From positions 16,084,764 through 16,148,763 of the forward strand of contig ML677334.1 of NCBI GenBank assembly GCA_007922305.1: a stretch of 64,000 bases of DNA. The letters are read 5' to 3'. The stretch is from Dermatemys mawii (Eukaryota; Chordata; Testudines; Dermatemydidae). The notes beneath the pieces were generated by a model. The model made no database searches. It worked only from the letters and a program-made list of their open reading frames with translations, and was not told the DNA's origin. This document shows positions 42,696-56,289 of the stretch, in pieces. Made by a program: the position numbers and the translations under genes. Numbering within the stretch: position 1 is the stretch's first letter; each line of letters opens with the position of its first letter.

Positions 42696-45355
42696 TGGCA
42701 ATCCAAATTTCCCGCCCTCACCTCACCCCACTGGTGGAGGATCTATGGACACAGAGTTTTCATCCAGGCTTATCTTTACTGAAAAGCCAGATATAGCCTT
42801 GGGCCGTTACATAGCATTTTTGTCACATGTGAATACTGAATCAATTACTTTTTGAGTGCTGAGAGCAAGGCCTATTCCAGGAAAGCCAGTCTCTGTGGCT
42901 TCTGTTCCACAGAAACTCCGTGGACCTTCCTAGCTAGTCCGTGACAATGGCTATTCCCTATGTCATTTCCCTGTGCTGTTCAATTTCAGTTGAGGCCCTG
43001 ATCCTGTGAGTTGTTCTACATAGGTGGACCATAGGTGAGTGTAGGGTCTGCCCACATGGAGAAGTTTGTAGGGTCAGTGCCTTATGTACTATGCAACTGC
43101 CTAATAGTCTCAGGGTAGTGATGGTGTCAAAGGATTAGTTTTGTCCCTGGCTGACTGACAATCAATTGTTGACAGAGCTGTTTAAAAAAGTTTGCACATT
43201 GCTGACTAATGTAGGTGGTGCTCTGAGTTCCTCAATGTCATGTACATTAAAGGAATTACTAAATTCACTCAACAATTAATTAAAAACAAGGGAGGGAAAG
43301 GTACAACACACACTTCGACCCAAGGATCCATGGATCTTCACCTAGTGAGTAATGATTGCCATTAATTAGCAGACTCTAAATATTTCATATATGAATAAAC
43401 ATAAGGTTTCTGGCTATGATTATAGATCTGATGTCTTCTGTGACTTTTTACCTTTGCATATAGTGGAGGTCAGGGAATGTGTATGCACTGGGTTTCCTCA
43501 AAATAGAACAACTGGAATTTAAGCATTTACAGATATCAGATTTTCTGTCATTCTATTGGTTAGTTAATGGGCTATAGTTACCTCTGTGTCTATGGTCATC
43601 TGGACCAATGTAGATCCTGGCAGGGAGTCCCTGCAGATGACTATTACACAAAAATCTATTCTTGCATCTCTCTCTTTTTTTTTTTTTTTTTTTTTGCCAT
43701 TCTCCAATGTGCCATTCATCACCTTACCCAAATGAAGGGACAAATTTTCATTCAGGCTTTCTTAGTTTGTTTGCAACATTGGTCAGCACGTATGTTTGTG
43801 GGGGCAACACCTGATATTTGAATGTATGAGTTGGGTAAATTGCCTAAATACCCTACTTTCATTTGCAAATGCCAATTCCATAACTGCTCACATAATTGGA
43901 TATATGTACAAACTCTGAGGTCCATTACTGGTCCCAGCTATAATTTTGGCCCAGGACTTGTAAGAATCCAAGAAGTTATGTGAGATATTGCCTATAAACT
44001 ATAATATATTTAGTTTTTAGGAATAGGAAAGCAGGAGAGGACTGAGGTAGAATGATTGGCTCCTTCTGCATTCATGAATTTGATTCCAGTATAGCATTGA
44101 TCCATATCTTAGGAAAGCAGCACTTTGAAAGCATTCTGTTAAAATTTCAGATTCTAACAAAATGTGCCAGTAGAACAGAATGCAGACAGCTCTGTTGTTG
44201 TTGTCAGTTGAAATGTGATGTCTGCCTCTTTGAATATGGCAACAATGTTCTTTGTGCTAGGCTTTGTCCTGTACTTCAACTAGGAAACATATTAGCATAT
44301 TGGTTTGCCACACTTACCCATAAAGCACCAGGCTTCTTTTTTAATGAGAAGCAGCACTGACTCATCAGCCATTATTTTCATAACATCCACTTTGCACAAG
44401 TGCAGAATGAAAGTAGACTGGGAAGGAAGCTATAAATTAAATGTTATTTTTACTCTTGACAATAATCTACTATATTAGGTCCTTGGAAAGGCTTAACAAC
44501 GGGAAGCAAAATGGAAAAGAAAATATTAAAATAATGAGGTCCCTCTCCCCTCCTTATCACACGAGATGAGTTAATAGTTGTGTGACCCTCGGTCGTAGCA
44601 ACTAGAAACTGTGATTGACAGGGCAGAAGAGCAGAATGCATTCTGTTGTACAGATATGCTGAACTATCCAAATCAGTGCAGAGCAGCTGTTGAAGTATTA
44701 GTTTGCAGATAGAGCGAGTGCTTTGATGATACTAGTTTTGGCTTGGGGTTGTGAATAGAACTAATGTGTGTGTGTCGGGGGAGTATCTTTCCTTTAAACT
44801 TTCCTTTAAAATTCCATCATTCTGTCAAACAAATGTTTGGGATGATGATATGTAAGGAAGAAATATATATATAATATGATGTTCTGAAGGGGCTTCCCTC
44901 TCCTACTCCCACACCTCTGACCATAGGGACAATTGTCCTTGGCTTTCGTGAATGTTTGTAAGAGGGGAGAAGGTACGGTGCCTCTCCTCCACCATGAACC
45001 TCAACATTTACCTGTCCATTGTTGCCTGCAATTATTCTAGTCTTTCAGATGCAGAAGAAAGTTAGTCAACCTTTTTTCCTATACTGTGAAATATATCTCT
45101 GGCCATTGATTATTTTGGATATACTGATCGAAGCTTGTCTCTTATATTGTTTAATACAAATATATTATGTTTACCACTGCCACCACTAGAATCCAGAGGC
45201 TTATCACTACATGGTACTCCGTATAATTTTGAATAAGAAATACTGCAGTAAATTTAGATACTCAGAAAAGTGAATACCAAGATTTTAATGGTGTCCGTTG
45301 TAAACAAAACTTTGATATCTTCAAAATTCTGTCTGATAGACTGCAGTCATATGAA
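42696..45355. other. Unassigned intergenic sequence with poly-T tract
   Basis: 43010-43110 contains CCCTGATCCTGTGAG and a GTGGACCATAGGTGAGTGTAGGGTC-like phrase (43020-43050) of the same small palindromic repeat class. A 21-base poly-T tract lies at 43675-43695; no SINE or processed gene lies next to it. The rest is unidentified. Confidence 0.4.
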
Positions 45356-46010
45356 GTATATTTGGGGAAACATATTGCATTAAGGTTATGTATGGTTTAT
45401 CCCTGTGGACAAGGGACTATATGAAACGCTTTAGGGGATGGTTGCTTTAAACTCCTTCAGCAACTAAAAATACTGGGGGATGATTAAGGTGGATTGCTGA
45501 GGTTATAAACACCTACAGAGAGATACCAGTCCCAGAGTGGTTTGCATATACTGGTTCAAACTGCATTTTCCAGAGACTAACAGGCAAAGAAAGGACTTTT
45601 GGCATAGAAAGGCTGTTTAAACTGACTCGGAAGCATCTTTTTGATCCAACAAATGGATGGCATTCTGTGCCAGGGATGTCCCAACCATTGTAGAAGGGTT
45701 GGAAGGTCCCACAAGACTGATGGGTACCCTCTGGTAAGTTTCTTATCATGCATATTGGAACTGTTATTGTGTTTATCTCTTTCCTCTATAAAGCAAAACA
45801 CAGATGGTGGTCTTTATGCAGACTGGCTTGCTGGGGCTATCATAGTGTAAGAAAAGGAGCTGTGCAGCCTTAAAACCCCCAGAAGGGAATGGGGCAAAGG
45901 TCCTTATATACAGTCAGGTGTCAGCTGGAGACTTGAGATCTGACTGGGCACTGCTAGAGCGACACACAGATGTGCTTGTGAGGATTAAAGTTCAGTTATC
46001 CTGAAACGGT
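45356..46010. other. Possible LTR-like or unclassified repeat
   Basis: Has a TATA-like CCTCTATAAAGC (45784) and moderate GC, and composition like the LTR-like blocks elsewhere, but I found neither ends nor a relative in the window. Confidence 0.25.
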
Positions 46011-47925
46011 GACATGATGTACAAAAATTAACGACATAATTCTTCTTCAGAAGTCAATCTACTTAGTCATGGAGTTGTGGAATTTAATGAAATTCACTGA
46101 GTTCTTGATTCTATGGTTTGTGGAGAGGATCACAATGTCTTATAGGAGAAATATAGCAGAATTTCTATCACAGTTTTAAGTTGGGGATTACTGAGTAGCA
46201 GGTCATTATTCCTCAAAAGCACATATTGTCACCGTTTTTTTCCTCTCTCTCTTTCTCTGCTCCAAGATTAGGAGTCACATCAATGCACACTTTGCCTCCA
46301 CAAAGAACAAAGATGGGTCATCAAATCAGACATCTCTGATTTGAATGTCTTTTTTCATTCAGTTTCTTAATATAACACTAACTATATTTTATGTTCTGAG
46401 ATTACAGTTTATTAGGCACAACAGGTTTGCATGTTGAGGTTTGCACTTTGGATAAACATCTCGATTTTGGATTGTGGACTAGGGAACTTATGTGAGCCAA
46501 ACCAAGCCTTTAAGGTTTTTGCCTTTCCCTTCTCAACCACTACTCCCACACCCAATTTCTAGAACTTCTCGTCAGTTGTTTTTTTTAACTCATTAGAGTG
46601 CTTTACAATAATATTTTCATAAATGCCATCTGCTGCTATAAGTCAATCAGATAGGATGGTACGTGCAGCTAAGAAGCACCATTTATAACTTCAGAGAAAA
46701 AGGGGAAAATATTCAGGGTTAGAACTAAAGATCTGCAATACTGCCAAACCTTAAGAGGCATCCAAGCCTCTGATCTTGAGCCATCCTTCTGTATGGGAGA
46801 TTAACAAATTAGATTTAAGATGCCAGAATAGGAACGTTTTCTATCACCTTTTGTAGGAGCTCTTCTAAGTCATATTAATGCATTGATGTTTACAAAAATA
46901 GGAAACTATTACTGCATTTCATTCACATAATGAATGAGAAATTACTTCCATAGTGGATGTGTAGCACGCTGGAGAGCCTTTGAATTGTCACAATTTAACT
47001 TGCATCTTTAACATCACAGTATTAACTCCCTTGAGCTTCTACAAATCAAAGGTCTCTTATATAACAAGAAATTATCTTAGGGGCCATTACAGTTGTGGCA
47101 TCAAGTGGTCTATAAAACAAGTAGGCTTTTTTAATTGCTTTCTTCACAGTTATTACGTTTTCATCACAAGGTCTAAATTATAACCCACAAAATCTGAGTT
47201 TCATGTACATTTCTCTTTAGGTTTTGTATTGTCTTTAATTCCTGTTCAGTTTTTGTTAATATCAGGTTAAATTTCCAAGGAATTTTTCATTTAACTAAGC
47301 TTTTCTAGAACAAAATACCAGGAGGTTTTAAAACTCTATCTTGTTAATAAGAGTTGTGGAATCTCTGACAGCCTCTGTTGAAAGACACTCTGTCCTCTAC
47401 TGTTTTATAGTCTATAGATAGTTGCACCAACTGTGCCAGCATTTAAGAAAAAGCAGGTAGAGAATTAGGCCACTGATTTTATAGGATTCAAAAGGTAATT
47501 AAACCCCCTAATTAAAATGCATGATGAGGGTCAGTCATACTGTGCTCTTTCTTAGGCAATTATTTATTCGTCATGTGTGGCCAATTTTACCAGCATCATC
47601 TTCATCCTCATTTAAGATAGATACACATCTCCCAATCAAGCCAATTTTATTATCTTAAATAGACAGGTCCTTCCATATGGATATTTTTAAAAACATCTAG
47701 TAAGGGAGATTTCATATATTACAGTTCTATTCTGAAAACAAACTGTGACTCCATATCAAATCTGTCCAGTTTGCAGTAAATGAAGACTATTTTTCTTAAG
47801 TACCACTGCTGCAAACTCAGCTTGAAGTTTGAGTCAAGCTGGGTTTCATTCTTCTCACACAGTTATTTATCATCATCTTTATCTGAGTATCGTATTATCA
47901 TTAACTTATTTTATCTTGACAACAT
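46011..47925. other. Unassigned intergenic sequence
   Basis: AT-rich, no gene or repeat recognised. Confidence 0.5.
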
Positions 47926-47929
47926 GAAT

Positions 47930-48085
47930 ATAAAATATTAACCCTGTTTTACACATTGGAAATTGAGTCAAAAATGGCAGATTAACAAATATGCCCAAAG
48001 TTACAGAGGAATTTAGTGCCGAGCAGGAAATCCAGATCCTGAGACTGTCTGGTACCCTATCACTAGACTATTCTTCTGCAGTGTC
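47930..48085 (+). mobile_element. Ancient MIR/L2-like repeat fragment
   Basis: Order: TTAACCCTGTTTTACACATTG, GAAATTGAGTCA, ATGCCCAAAGTTACAGAGG, GCAGGAAATCCAGATCCTG, then TACCCTATCACTAGACTAT. This is the layout of L2/MIR tails shared by amniotes. Confidence 0.7.
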
Positions 48086-48099
48086 TTTACACAAAGGCT

Positions 48100-48186
48100 T
48101 AGACCTACAAAGATATATAATCTCCTAACTTCCATTGAATTCTGTGGAAGTTAGGAGCCTAACTATCTTTGTGGATTTGGGCCCAA
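48100..48186. repeat. Palindromic repeat (CCTAACTTCCATTGAA family)
   Basis: ACAAAGATA...CTCCTAACTTCC at the left mirrors GGAAGTTAGGAG...TATCTTTGTGG at the right around ATTGAATTCTGT. A strong fold-back structure of about 70 bp. Confidence 0.75.
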
Positions 48187-50145
48187 GAGTTAAAATAAAT
48201 TATGTCATCAATGACAATTTTGCATTCCCCACTACTGTCAAATTATCTTCTCGGGAATATGTAACTGAATGGTATGGATCATCAGAATGCCTCTCTCCCC
48301 ATGCGATGTTGCCATAGCTGCAGTTAGGGGAAGAGATCTATCTTGAGAACTTGTGGCACCAAGATCTATCTTGAGAGCCTTGTGCCAGCAGGGCTTCTTC
48401 AGGAGTTACTCTATTTTGGAACCTATTCTCCCCCCGTTGGTCCAAATTGTATTAATCTGTTGACTCTTAGGGCATGCTTCAAGACCCAGGATTTACCCAG
48501 ACTTCTGGTGATGAAGGCCTGGGGTTTATGAAGAGGCATATTGGTTGGCACCTTTTCTTATATTCTGATGTCAGATAAATGACAAACTGTGAATTGCTGA
48601 AATGTTTTCAAATTAAGTCAATGAATTGATTGCAAATTCCTCTACCTGTTGTTTATGTTTCCTAATATTTATGATTCTAAATAAGTGTCACTTTCATTGT
48701 TAACGTATCATATTATTTAAGGGCAACACAGACTCCTAAGAAGGGCTAGAATTCTCTTCTCTTGTATTGTGAGAGAGACCGCGCGAAAAGGAAGTCATGA
48801 GCAACAGAAGCAGCTGCCACCAAATTAACTGAAGAGGTGTTTTATGTGCAGAAAAGATGACATTCCTCAGCATTATCAAAGGGCCAGAGTCAAAAATGTG
48901 GGGCCATTCCCTAGGCATGTAGTATAGCTTCCTCAGCCTCGTCCATAACCCAAACAAACTGCCTTGCCTGCAAATTACAGACAGATGCTGTCCATAAATT
49001 TAAGTATAATGCACCAATCTAAATTGTCATCTCAAGCAAGTGAGAAAGACACTTGCCAGAGCAGAAGGCGGGTAGCACTTGGTCCACAAAAAGGATGAAG
49101 TAGCTGCTACCATATTTGGGGAGGGAGTTAGGTGTGTCAGATCTTATGGAAATAGGTAGGAAGGTTGCCATGGAGCCCAGGTGGTGTTATGATTGACCAA
49201 AACATAATGGACCAGAAACTAGTGTTAGTGGCCAGAAAGATGATATGGGTGGCTGATCCCACTATCTTGTACTATAGCAAGCGCCTCTGTTCAGGCAACA
49301 AACCAACAAAATCAGGCATTGAAACTACTGCTGACAGTCCGTTTCTTTCTAATGTTTCATCATCAGTAATGTCGTGATGACAACAGGCCACAAAAGCTTG
49401 GAGATGGGAAACATGTTTATCTTGAGCCCAGTGACTATCCTGAAGCAGTTTCTATGTCAAATTCTCTATTGCTGACATTAACAGTGGGATCCTTTTGGGG
49501 AGCAAGGGTCGAGGTCTAACATTGCTGATGATAGGTGTGTGGCTGCAGTGGTGAATTATCTGCAGTTGTATTTGTACTTTATTTTCTTGTCTGAAGCTTT
49601 TTTGCTCCTCCTGATGCTGCTGCTATTTGCTATGAAATAGTGCTTGTGTCCAATCTAAATTTTATTCCATGCCTTCCATGACTCTTTTGTTTAATGCCAA
49701 ACTGACAAAATTGCAGCACTTGATTTATAGAACTGTCCTTGTAATTTGCTGGCTGTTTGAGGTTTGAAGAAAAGACAATACATCTGAAAACATATGTGCT
49801 GGTCACTTATAAGACTACTAATATTTTGCATATTGGCCAATATTCCTTATATTTTTTTTCTGAGAGTGGAATGAATGACTTCTCAAGCTGATGAGGAGGA
49901 GCATCTGGTGTGCAGACTGGAGATTTCTTGGAGATTTGGTTCTGTGGATTCCTTCATGGTTCATTCGCCTGTATACAAGCATATTTCTGAGGTACTCACT
50001 GATGCCTGAATTCTGAAAATGTACAAGGACTCATATTTTTAAAGACTTTTAATTCCAGAGATTCTGCGGCTTCTTGGTTTCCATGCTGGCTCTGAAACAA
50101 ATGAGTGTTATTCCCACGTAAGTGAAAAGAAACCCTCTGAAAACC
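48187..50145. other. Unassigned intergenic sequence
   Basis: No feature recognised in about 2 kb. A short direct repeat (AAGATCTATCTTGAGA/AGATCTATCTTGAGAAC) lies at 48332-48376. Confidence 0.45.
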
Positions 50146-50149
50146 AGTT

Positions 50150-50245
50150 GTGTCATTCCACCTCCGTGCACTGGTCCATCTAGTTTAATATTCAGCCTCC
50201 AGCAGTGGCCAATGCCTGATATTTCAGAGAAAGAGACACCTAGCC
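50150..50245 (-). mobile_element. Short CR1 3'-end fragment, antisense
   Basis: CACTGGTCCATCTAGTTTAA followed by CAGCAGTGGCCAATGCCTGA matches the 3' UTR of the CR1 subfamily that is also present in sense orientation at 37.4-37.6 kb. Confidence 0.7.
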
Positions 50246-51130
50246 AGTTGTGCAATACTGTCCACAGCAGTGGAAGGGTAATGTCTTCCCAATCTCTCCA
50301 AAAAACCATATATACCAAAATGTAAGAATTGATTACTGTTATCATATATTGAAACCCCTATTATCCTGAAAGCATTTAATTGCCAGTCCCTGGCTTTCCC
50401 AATTACCAGCACTCAGTGAATATACATCCTAAACATGGTCACAAACTACAAACAGTTCATGCCAATGTGATATTTTTCCCACAGTGTAGACTGATGTAAT
50501 TTGGTTCTTCCTCTCCCTTGATGCTGGGTTATATTTATTTTAGCACAAGGAATCATTTAAATTATTTAGGCTATAAGTCTAGGAAGGATATGTAACAGTT
50601 CAGAGCAATTGAACCTGTATTTCCCCTCAGTGGTCCAGCCAGGGCACCCACCATCAGGTTTCCAGCTCCTTAGCTGTTGTTTTTCTTGAGTGGAGAGGTG
50701 TGTCTTACTTCCTTTTGACTGGGATATCTCTGGACTGTACAGTTCCCTGCCTTCTCTGTGCTATTCTCAGCAGATACGGGCTGCCTGAGTTCAGCTGCTT
50801 GCTTTCTCTTCAGAGATGGTTAACAATGTGATTGCCAGCAGTTGTTGATATCACACTGCTCTTTTCATGCTAGGATATTTTATTCTTAAGGTGAAATAAT
50901 TACAGAGAAAACATATTAAAGCAATAAAAGAATCTACATACATGCCAATAAACTTACAAGACAACACCCCCAACTCTAACATGGGCTCTGGCAGGAACAG
51001 GCCTCCAACACTCCTTCTAGTTATTTGGGGAAGAAAAGCAAAATTTGTCCATATTTTTTCTGGGTTTTTTTCAGATTTGGAAATTGGAAATTTCATCATA
51101 ATTTCAAAAAACATGTGATCAGCTCTACTG
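50246..51130. other. Unassigned intergenic sequence
   Basis: No feature recognised. Confidence 0.45.
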
Positions 51131-51133
51131 ATA

Positions 51134-51248
51134 GTCTAAGCCCTGGTTCAGAAAGGTAGCATCAAACTTTAACTTTAAGCATTTGAGTAATCTAGTCACA
51201 TGTCAGATGCTTAGAGTTAGGCATGCTTCAGTACTTTTGTTGGTTCAG
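51134..51248. repeat. Palindrome-like repeat (GCATTTGAGT/TTAGGCATGC family)
   Basis: CCCTGGTTCAG at the left mirrors TTGGTTCAGGG only loosely, with AACTTTAAGCATTTGAG and GATGCTTAGAGTTAGGCATGC inside. Related to 34998-35118. Confidence 0.5.
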
Positions 51249-51379
51249 GGTAATAATTAGTAACTCCCAGAAGAGACGGACAAGAGGGTGGTGCAGAAAG
51301 AACAAGAAGAGGACCAAAGTGGGCTAAAACTAACTTTCATTCTTCAAAGAGATCATGACTGATCTGTAACTCACCATGA

Positions 51380-52690
51380 CTTATTTCTTTAAGACCATGT
51401 AGCTGGACTGTGCCACAGCTGAGAATAGAACCCAGCAGCAGCATTTACTCCTGCGTAAGCAGGATCTGAATGCGCTCTCCCCTGATATCTGCTGATAAGC
51501 TGGAGACTTCAGGAGCTGACCTTGATTGTGTGAGCATGCCCACTCTGCCGAGATGCTCAGCATGGTGGGACTGCTTTGCCCAAATGATCGCTCTTGGCTG
51601 GTATTGGGTCACCAGTCTCTTTGTTACAGGGGCAGGGTAATAAAGGGTTGTTATCCTTGTTGTGTGAATCAAGGGCAGCAGAACTGTACTTGGGATACCC
51701 TGACTGAGGAACTCAACCTCAACTAAGTGCCACTCGCTAGGCAGGGGCCATGGGTGCCAAAGCTCAGTGAGCTGAGAGAGGGTGGGGACAGGTATTTGTA
51801 CCTGGTGGTGTGGGCCCTGCCTAAGGATCCTAGACACCATTTGACCCTTCTTCTCTTCACTGTGTAATAAAAGAGCTGATTAAGACTCAACTGGGAATCT
51901 TGGTATATACCACAGAGCTGGACTAAGCTTTAGATCTGCTTTGTGACAGTATCTCTGATGCAAAAGACTGCCCAGTGTGCACTAGCAGTGAGGCTCCCCC
52001 ACTAACAGTGGAAATCATGGAGAGCTGTGTTAATGGTGGGACCTGAAGGCATTCTGGCAGGGCAGCCGGTGAAATGGCAAGTGACTGTCAGGGCAGCTGG
52101 TGGGGCAGTGAGCAGCCTACAGGGCAGCTGGTGGAGAGGAGCAGTGAGCGGTGGCAAGGAAGCGGAGCAGCATGTGAGTGGCTGGATAGTGAGGCAAGCA
52201 AGGTGCCTTCTTGCCCCCTCCACCCAGGGTGGGAGATGAATTCTGCAGATCCACCTCTGAACTATGGGTCAGCTCTGACCAAGTGGGATTCAAAGAAGGG
52301 AAGGACACATGAAAGGAACTTTAGGTTGCTGGACTTAGGAATCTGAGGCACAAGGATACTACCCAAAGTACTCTGGGTTTGGTCTTTTGCTCATGGTTTT
52401 ATGTTTATGAATACTGCTTGCGGTTTTTTCCCAAATTCATGTTGCATTACTTCCCTCCTTTTATTAAAAGTTTATTTTCCAACATTCAGACTCTTTGCTG
52501 CAAGTAGGGAAGTATTGCCTCTTAAAGGTGCCTCTGAGTTGGTGTGCAATTGTCTCAGGTTACTGGGGGTGGGGCTTGAGCCACTTTTGTGTTGCACTGT
52601 TGACAAGGAGCGCCTAGATACTGAACCCTGCTCTTGTTGCTGCCAACTCCAACTGGCAGAAGGATTACACCTGTTTGCTAGCTACTAGAC
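51380..52690 (+). mobile_element. LTR-retroelement-like region, probably two LTR-type segments
   Basis: Two consecutive GC-richer blocks each end in polyadenylation-like sequence in plus orientation: TGTGTAATAAAAGAGCTG (51861) and CTTTTATTAAAAGTTTATTTTC (52459), the latter followed by a U5-like stretch to about 52690. A degenerate G-rich tandem repeat (GGGCAGCTGGTGGGGCAGTG) lies at 52050-52180. No gag, pol or env similarity and no intact TG...CA ends were seen. Call based on organisation; an unclassified repeat is the alternative. Confidence 0.45.
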
Positions 52691-53559
52691 ATTCCTAGAA
52701 TTCATTATATACAAACCCCACCCCCCAAAAAATATGTCTGGATTCCTCAGCCTCCAACCATTCTGAACTGCATGTTAGAGCTGGGCGTGACACAATGTAT
52801 TTTTCTATTATATTTTTATTCTGCTTTGTCTCTTTCCCACCAGGACAGCGAGGTTAATAAATATGTTCCCTTTAAAACGGTCTCCGTTGCAGATGCCAAA
52901 ATTCTGAGTAACACTGTCTTTTGCCTGTCACCTTTTAACACTAACAACATTTCCCACTGAGCTGTCTTTTCCATTCCTCTTATCACCTTAGCAAATGCAA
53001 ATGAAGTAATTATCTAGTTAAATTCTAAAAAAAGCATTATTCATTTGAGAAATCATTACTTTGTAATGCAAAGGAAGCATTTTTGTTCCACCTTTGGTAC
53101 TTTACAATAAACTCATTCTGATCTAAATTGATTGCTGTGGGATTATCTTGAAGTCATTAAAATATTGCTGTATTGACATTCACTAATGCCTTTAATTAGC
53201 AATTTTAAATTCCAACATTTGGCATTAAACTTGCACATATACGATTTCTTTTAGCTCTATAGTTCTTCATTATTTTCATTTGTATTTTTAGTAAATATGT
53301 TAACCTTTTTTCATTATATCATTTGATTGTTTGATTTTATTTTCTAATTTTATATTCTCAGATCAGTAAATCTGTCTCTTCTAATTAAGATTTCTCATTT
53401 CAGCTCACAGAACATAATTTTCTGGCACGGAAGCAAGATACAAATTTTTATTTATAATGATAAACTCTGAGTCTCCAGTTTTAATGTTAGCATGTTCAGT
53501 AAGTCAGACCTGTGTGTGTGCACATAAACACACTCTTGGATTGTCATTTACTTATAAGA
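52691..53559. other. Repeat-free AT-rich sequence; possible conserved noncoding element
   Basis: 52960-53260 holds an octamer-like ATGCAAAT (in CAAATGCAAATGAAG), AAGTAATTATCTAGTTAAATT and CTTTAATTAGCAATTTTAAATT, and no transposon similarity. Such density is common in developmental enhancers but not diagnostic. Confidence 0.3.
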
Positions 53560-54205
53560 GCAAAGGAATCGCAAAACTGGATCACACTACAGGTCCATCT
53601 AGTTTGATGTCCCGTCTCAACAGTGGGAAATCTCAGCTGCTTCAGAAGAAGTTACGCAAAATCTTGCAGCAGGAGTTATGGAATCACCTCCCCACAGGCA
53701 ATGCCTTTTCTAACCCCCTACTAGTTAGCAGTTGCCTTTTGAAGTATTAAGTTTTATATCCCTTCCAAAAATCTTGTTCATTTTAAATCCTTACTTTTGC
53801 AACCACACATAAATGTCCTTAAAAAAAAAAAAGAAACAAACCCTGCTAAATTTTTCACCACTGATATCTTGTGACAATGACTTCCACAGACTAACTTTGT
53901 ATCATGTGAAAAAAATTTTTTTCCCATGTTTCAGTCTACTTCCTTTCAAGTTTGTTGAATATCTCATGTTCTCTTACTATGTAAAAGAAGGGAACCTGAT
54001 CTGCCCGCTTTATATGATTTATTATTTTGGATATCTTCATAATGTAAAATTGTAACTTGCGTTTCCTGTTGAATCTCTGGCTGATTCCGAATGCCCAGAA
54101 AGCTGCAGTGAGCAAGAATGCTCTTTTCATCTGGACTTGGCAACTTTTTGAATGGATGCAACTTTTATTTTCTATGCAGAGAATATTAAATGTATCCTCT
54201 AGAGG
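53560..54205 (-). mobile_element. CR1 LINE fragment, antisense
   Basis: Begins with CAGGTCCATCTAGTTTGATG and AACAGTGGGAAATCTCAG (3' UTR), then GACTTCCACAGACTAACTTT and GTGTGAAAAAA-like, the antisense of the C-terminal coding part, and ends near the CTTTTCATCTGGACTTGG phrase. A poly-A run at 53821-53833 is internal. No frame survives. Confidence 0.7.
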
Positions 54206-55615
54206 CTGCACTGACTTTCAGTTCCTCTGAATTTGGTCAAAGGCGTTTGATCTATGAAATCTTTTATGGCTTGAACCTTTTGTATTAACCCAACAGTTCA
54301 GAACAGTGGGGACTCTTGTACTGATGAAACCCTAAATTTGTACATCTATGAATACAGATACAATCTTCTCAGTGGTTGCCCACTTGACCAGTATTTTTAA
54401 CTGTCCACCTTGATCCTTCAGAAGCCAAATTTGTCAACCTTCATGATGCAATGCAAAGTATACTACTTCTCTTACCGTAGCTCTATATGAGGAGAACTTT
54501 TGAGTTCATGTTTGGTAGTGTGTTGTTGGCATCAGTTGATGTCAAACTAAAGCAGTGTTAAAAGTTTCATGGTTTTTACTGTAAATATGCTCAGATAGGC
54601 ATATTTTATAAATGGATAAATAAGATCATCATCACCACCACCACCATACCTAGGAACTCAAGTCATGGACCAAAATCCTATTCTGCTAAAACTGTACAGA
54701 CATCAGAACAAAAAAGTGACAGTCTCTCCCCAGAAAGCCTAACAACTAAGTACAAAACAAGAGATAACAGACAAACAGACTCAGGAATACAAGGAAACAA
54801 TGATACAGTATTGGGTCAGCATGAAAAGCATTGGTCTCAGCACACCGAAAGCTTAGCCGTTATCAAGTTTTGAGTGGGCACCACAAAAAGGAGAGCTTTC
54901 AAGAGGGATTGGAAGGACAATAATGAAGCAGCTTTATGGGTATTTACAGGCACTTTGTCCCAAGCATGAGGGACAGCATGGCAAAAGTGCTTGTTTGAAA
55001 ATTAAACAAGTGGGCTATGGAAGCCGATAACATGAGCTGATCAGAGACAGGAGTCAACATCTCAATAATGAATGAGAGAGGACAGGTAGAGTGATGATAA
55101 GCTGGGAAGAGCCTGGCAGGTGAAGATGCATTACTCAATTAGGACACCCTGAACAAGGAAACCTGTTTTACTGAGATATCTCCTAGAAAGTGATTTGACT
55201 AAGTGATTGTGAATGGTAAAATCTGCTGCTAAATCAGGACAGTAGCAACATAAATTCCTCCTCACAGAAGTGCATTTGCTTCATATGAAATTCTTAATCA
55301 GCTGACCAGTAAATATGAAAATGTAATGCCTGTACTTTTCGAGCACATATTGCTGAATAATGGCTATGGGATACGTATTCCTGAGTACTCAGGGCATTGC
55401 AATCATGGATGATTAAATCCCAGTGGCTGCTTTGAAAGGTAGCTGGCATCTGTTATCAAGAAACCAAATAATCTAGATGTTGAGCCTTACAAGTGTTGTG
55501 AAGAACTTTCATTCTTTTTCTTTCTTTAAAACAAACAGTCAAGGAAATGCCATACAGAAAACTAGAGTTCTGCAACATGAAAAATGGAAAATGGAAAACT
55601 AGCTAATTTAATATA
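54206..55615. other. Unassigned intergenic sequence
   Basis: Has a degenerate (ATC/ACC)n run at 54627-54648. 54660-54960 reads like an old MIR/L2-related fragment but I cannot anchor it. Confidence 0.4.
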
Positions 55616-55621
55616 ATGTAC

Positions 55622-55990
55622 TGTCATAGGGTATCTGATCACGTGGGTAGACTGAGCCCAGTGACCCTGGACTGAAGCAGGTGAGACTAATCCAGCTAAT
55701 TACAGAGGGCTGAGTTACACCTGAGCCTATAAAGGACTGTTAGTAGGCAGCCGGGGGAGGAAGAAGGGAGCATGGAGACTGAGACAAGGTGAGCCCTGGT
55801 CAGCAGGAGCCACAGTGGACTAAACCTAGTGGGAGGGATGGCCCTGAAGCCTGCAGGCTAGATATTGACTTAAGACTGTGCTATTTTTGTTTGTTTAAAC
55901 CTTTCTTATAAAAAAAAAATAATCATCCTTGACTGGGATGGGTGTCACAGCACATGACCAGAGCCAGGGCAGCGGCACTCAGTGTCACAG
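55622..55990 (+). mobile_element. Probable solo LTR, sense
   Basis: TGTCATAGGG near the left and TGTCACAG near the right give LTR-like ends; a TATA-like AGCCTATAAAGGACTG lies at 55725, and TTATAAAAAAAAATAATC (55907) is A-rich near a 3' region. No second LTR or internal region. Boundaries are approximate. Confidence 0.5.
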
Positions 55991-56289
55991 AGTTAAGTCT
56001 GAAAGATCATTGCCTTAGATGGGGTGGCTGCTATTTCAGATCATTGTTATGATTCAGCAAAAAGGAAATGACCAGATAAGCTTAACTGAGTGGAATACTG
56101 CATTCTGTTTTGTTCCTCCTTTGGAAAACAATCACTTCAATGGTTTCTGAAATAATTACTAATCTACATTCAACATAAACTATCAAAAAAGGTGTATTTT
56201 AAAAACCCACTTCTGTGAATGAAATGAATGGGAAGTCATTTAAAAATATATTAGTCTTTTTAGTATTGCCCATTATAAACGGGATAGGC
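55991..56289. other. Unassigned intergenic sequence
   Basis: No feature recognised. Confidence 0.45.

Noticed and set aside
43675..43695. Poly-T tract as the tail of an antisense processed pseudogene or SINE
   Set aside because: No coding similarity or SINE body lies next to it and no target duplication was found.
45356..46010. Confident LTR call
   Set aside because: Only a TATA-like motif and composition support it; no ends, polyadenylation site or relative, so it is listed as a weak possibility only.
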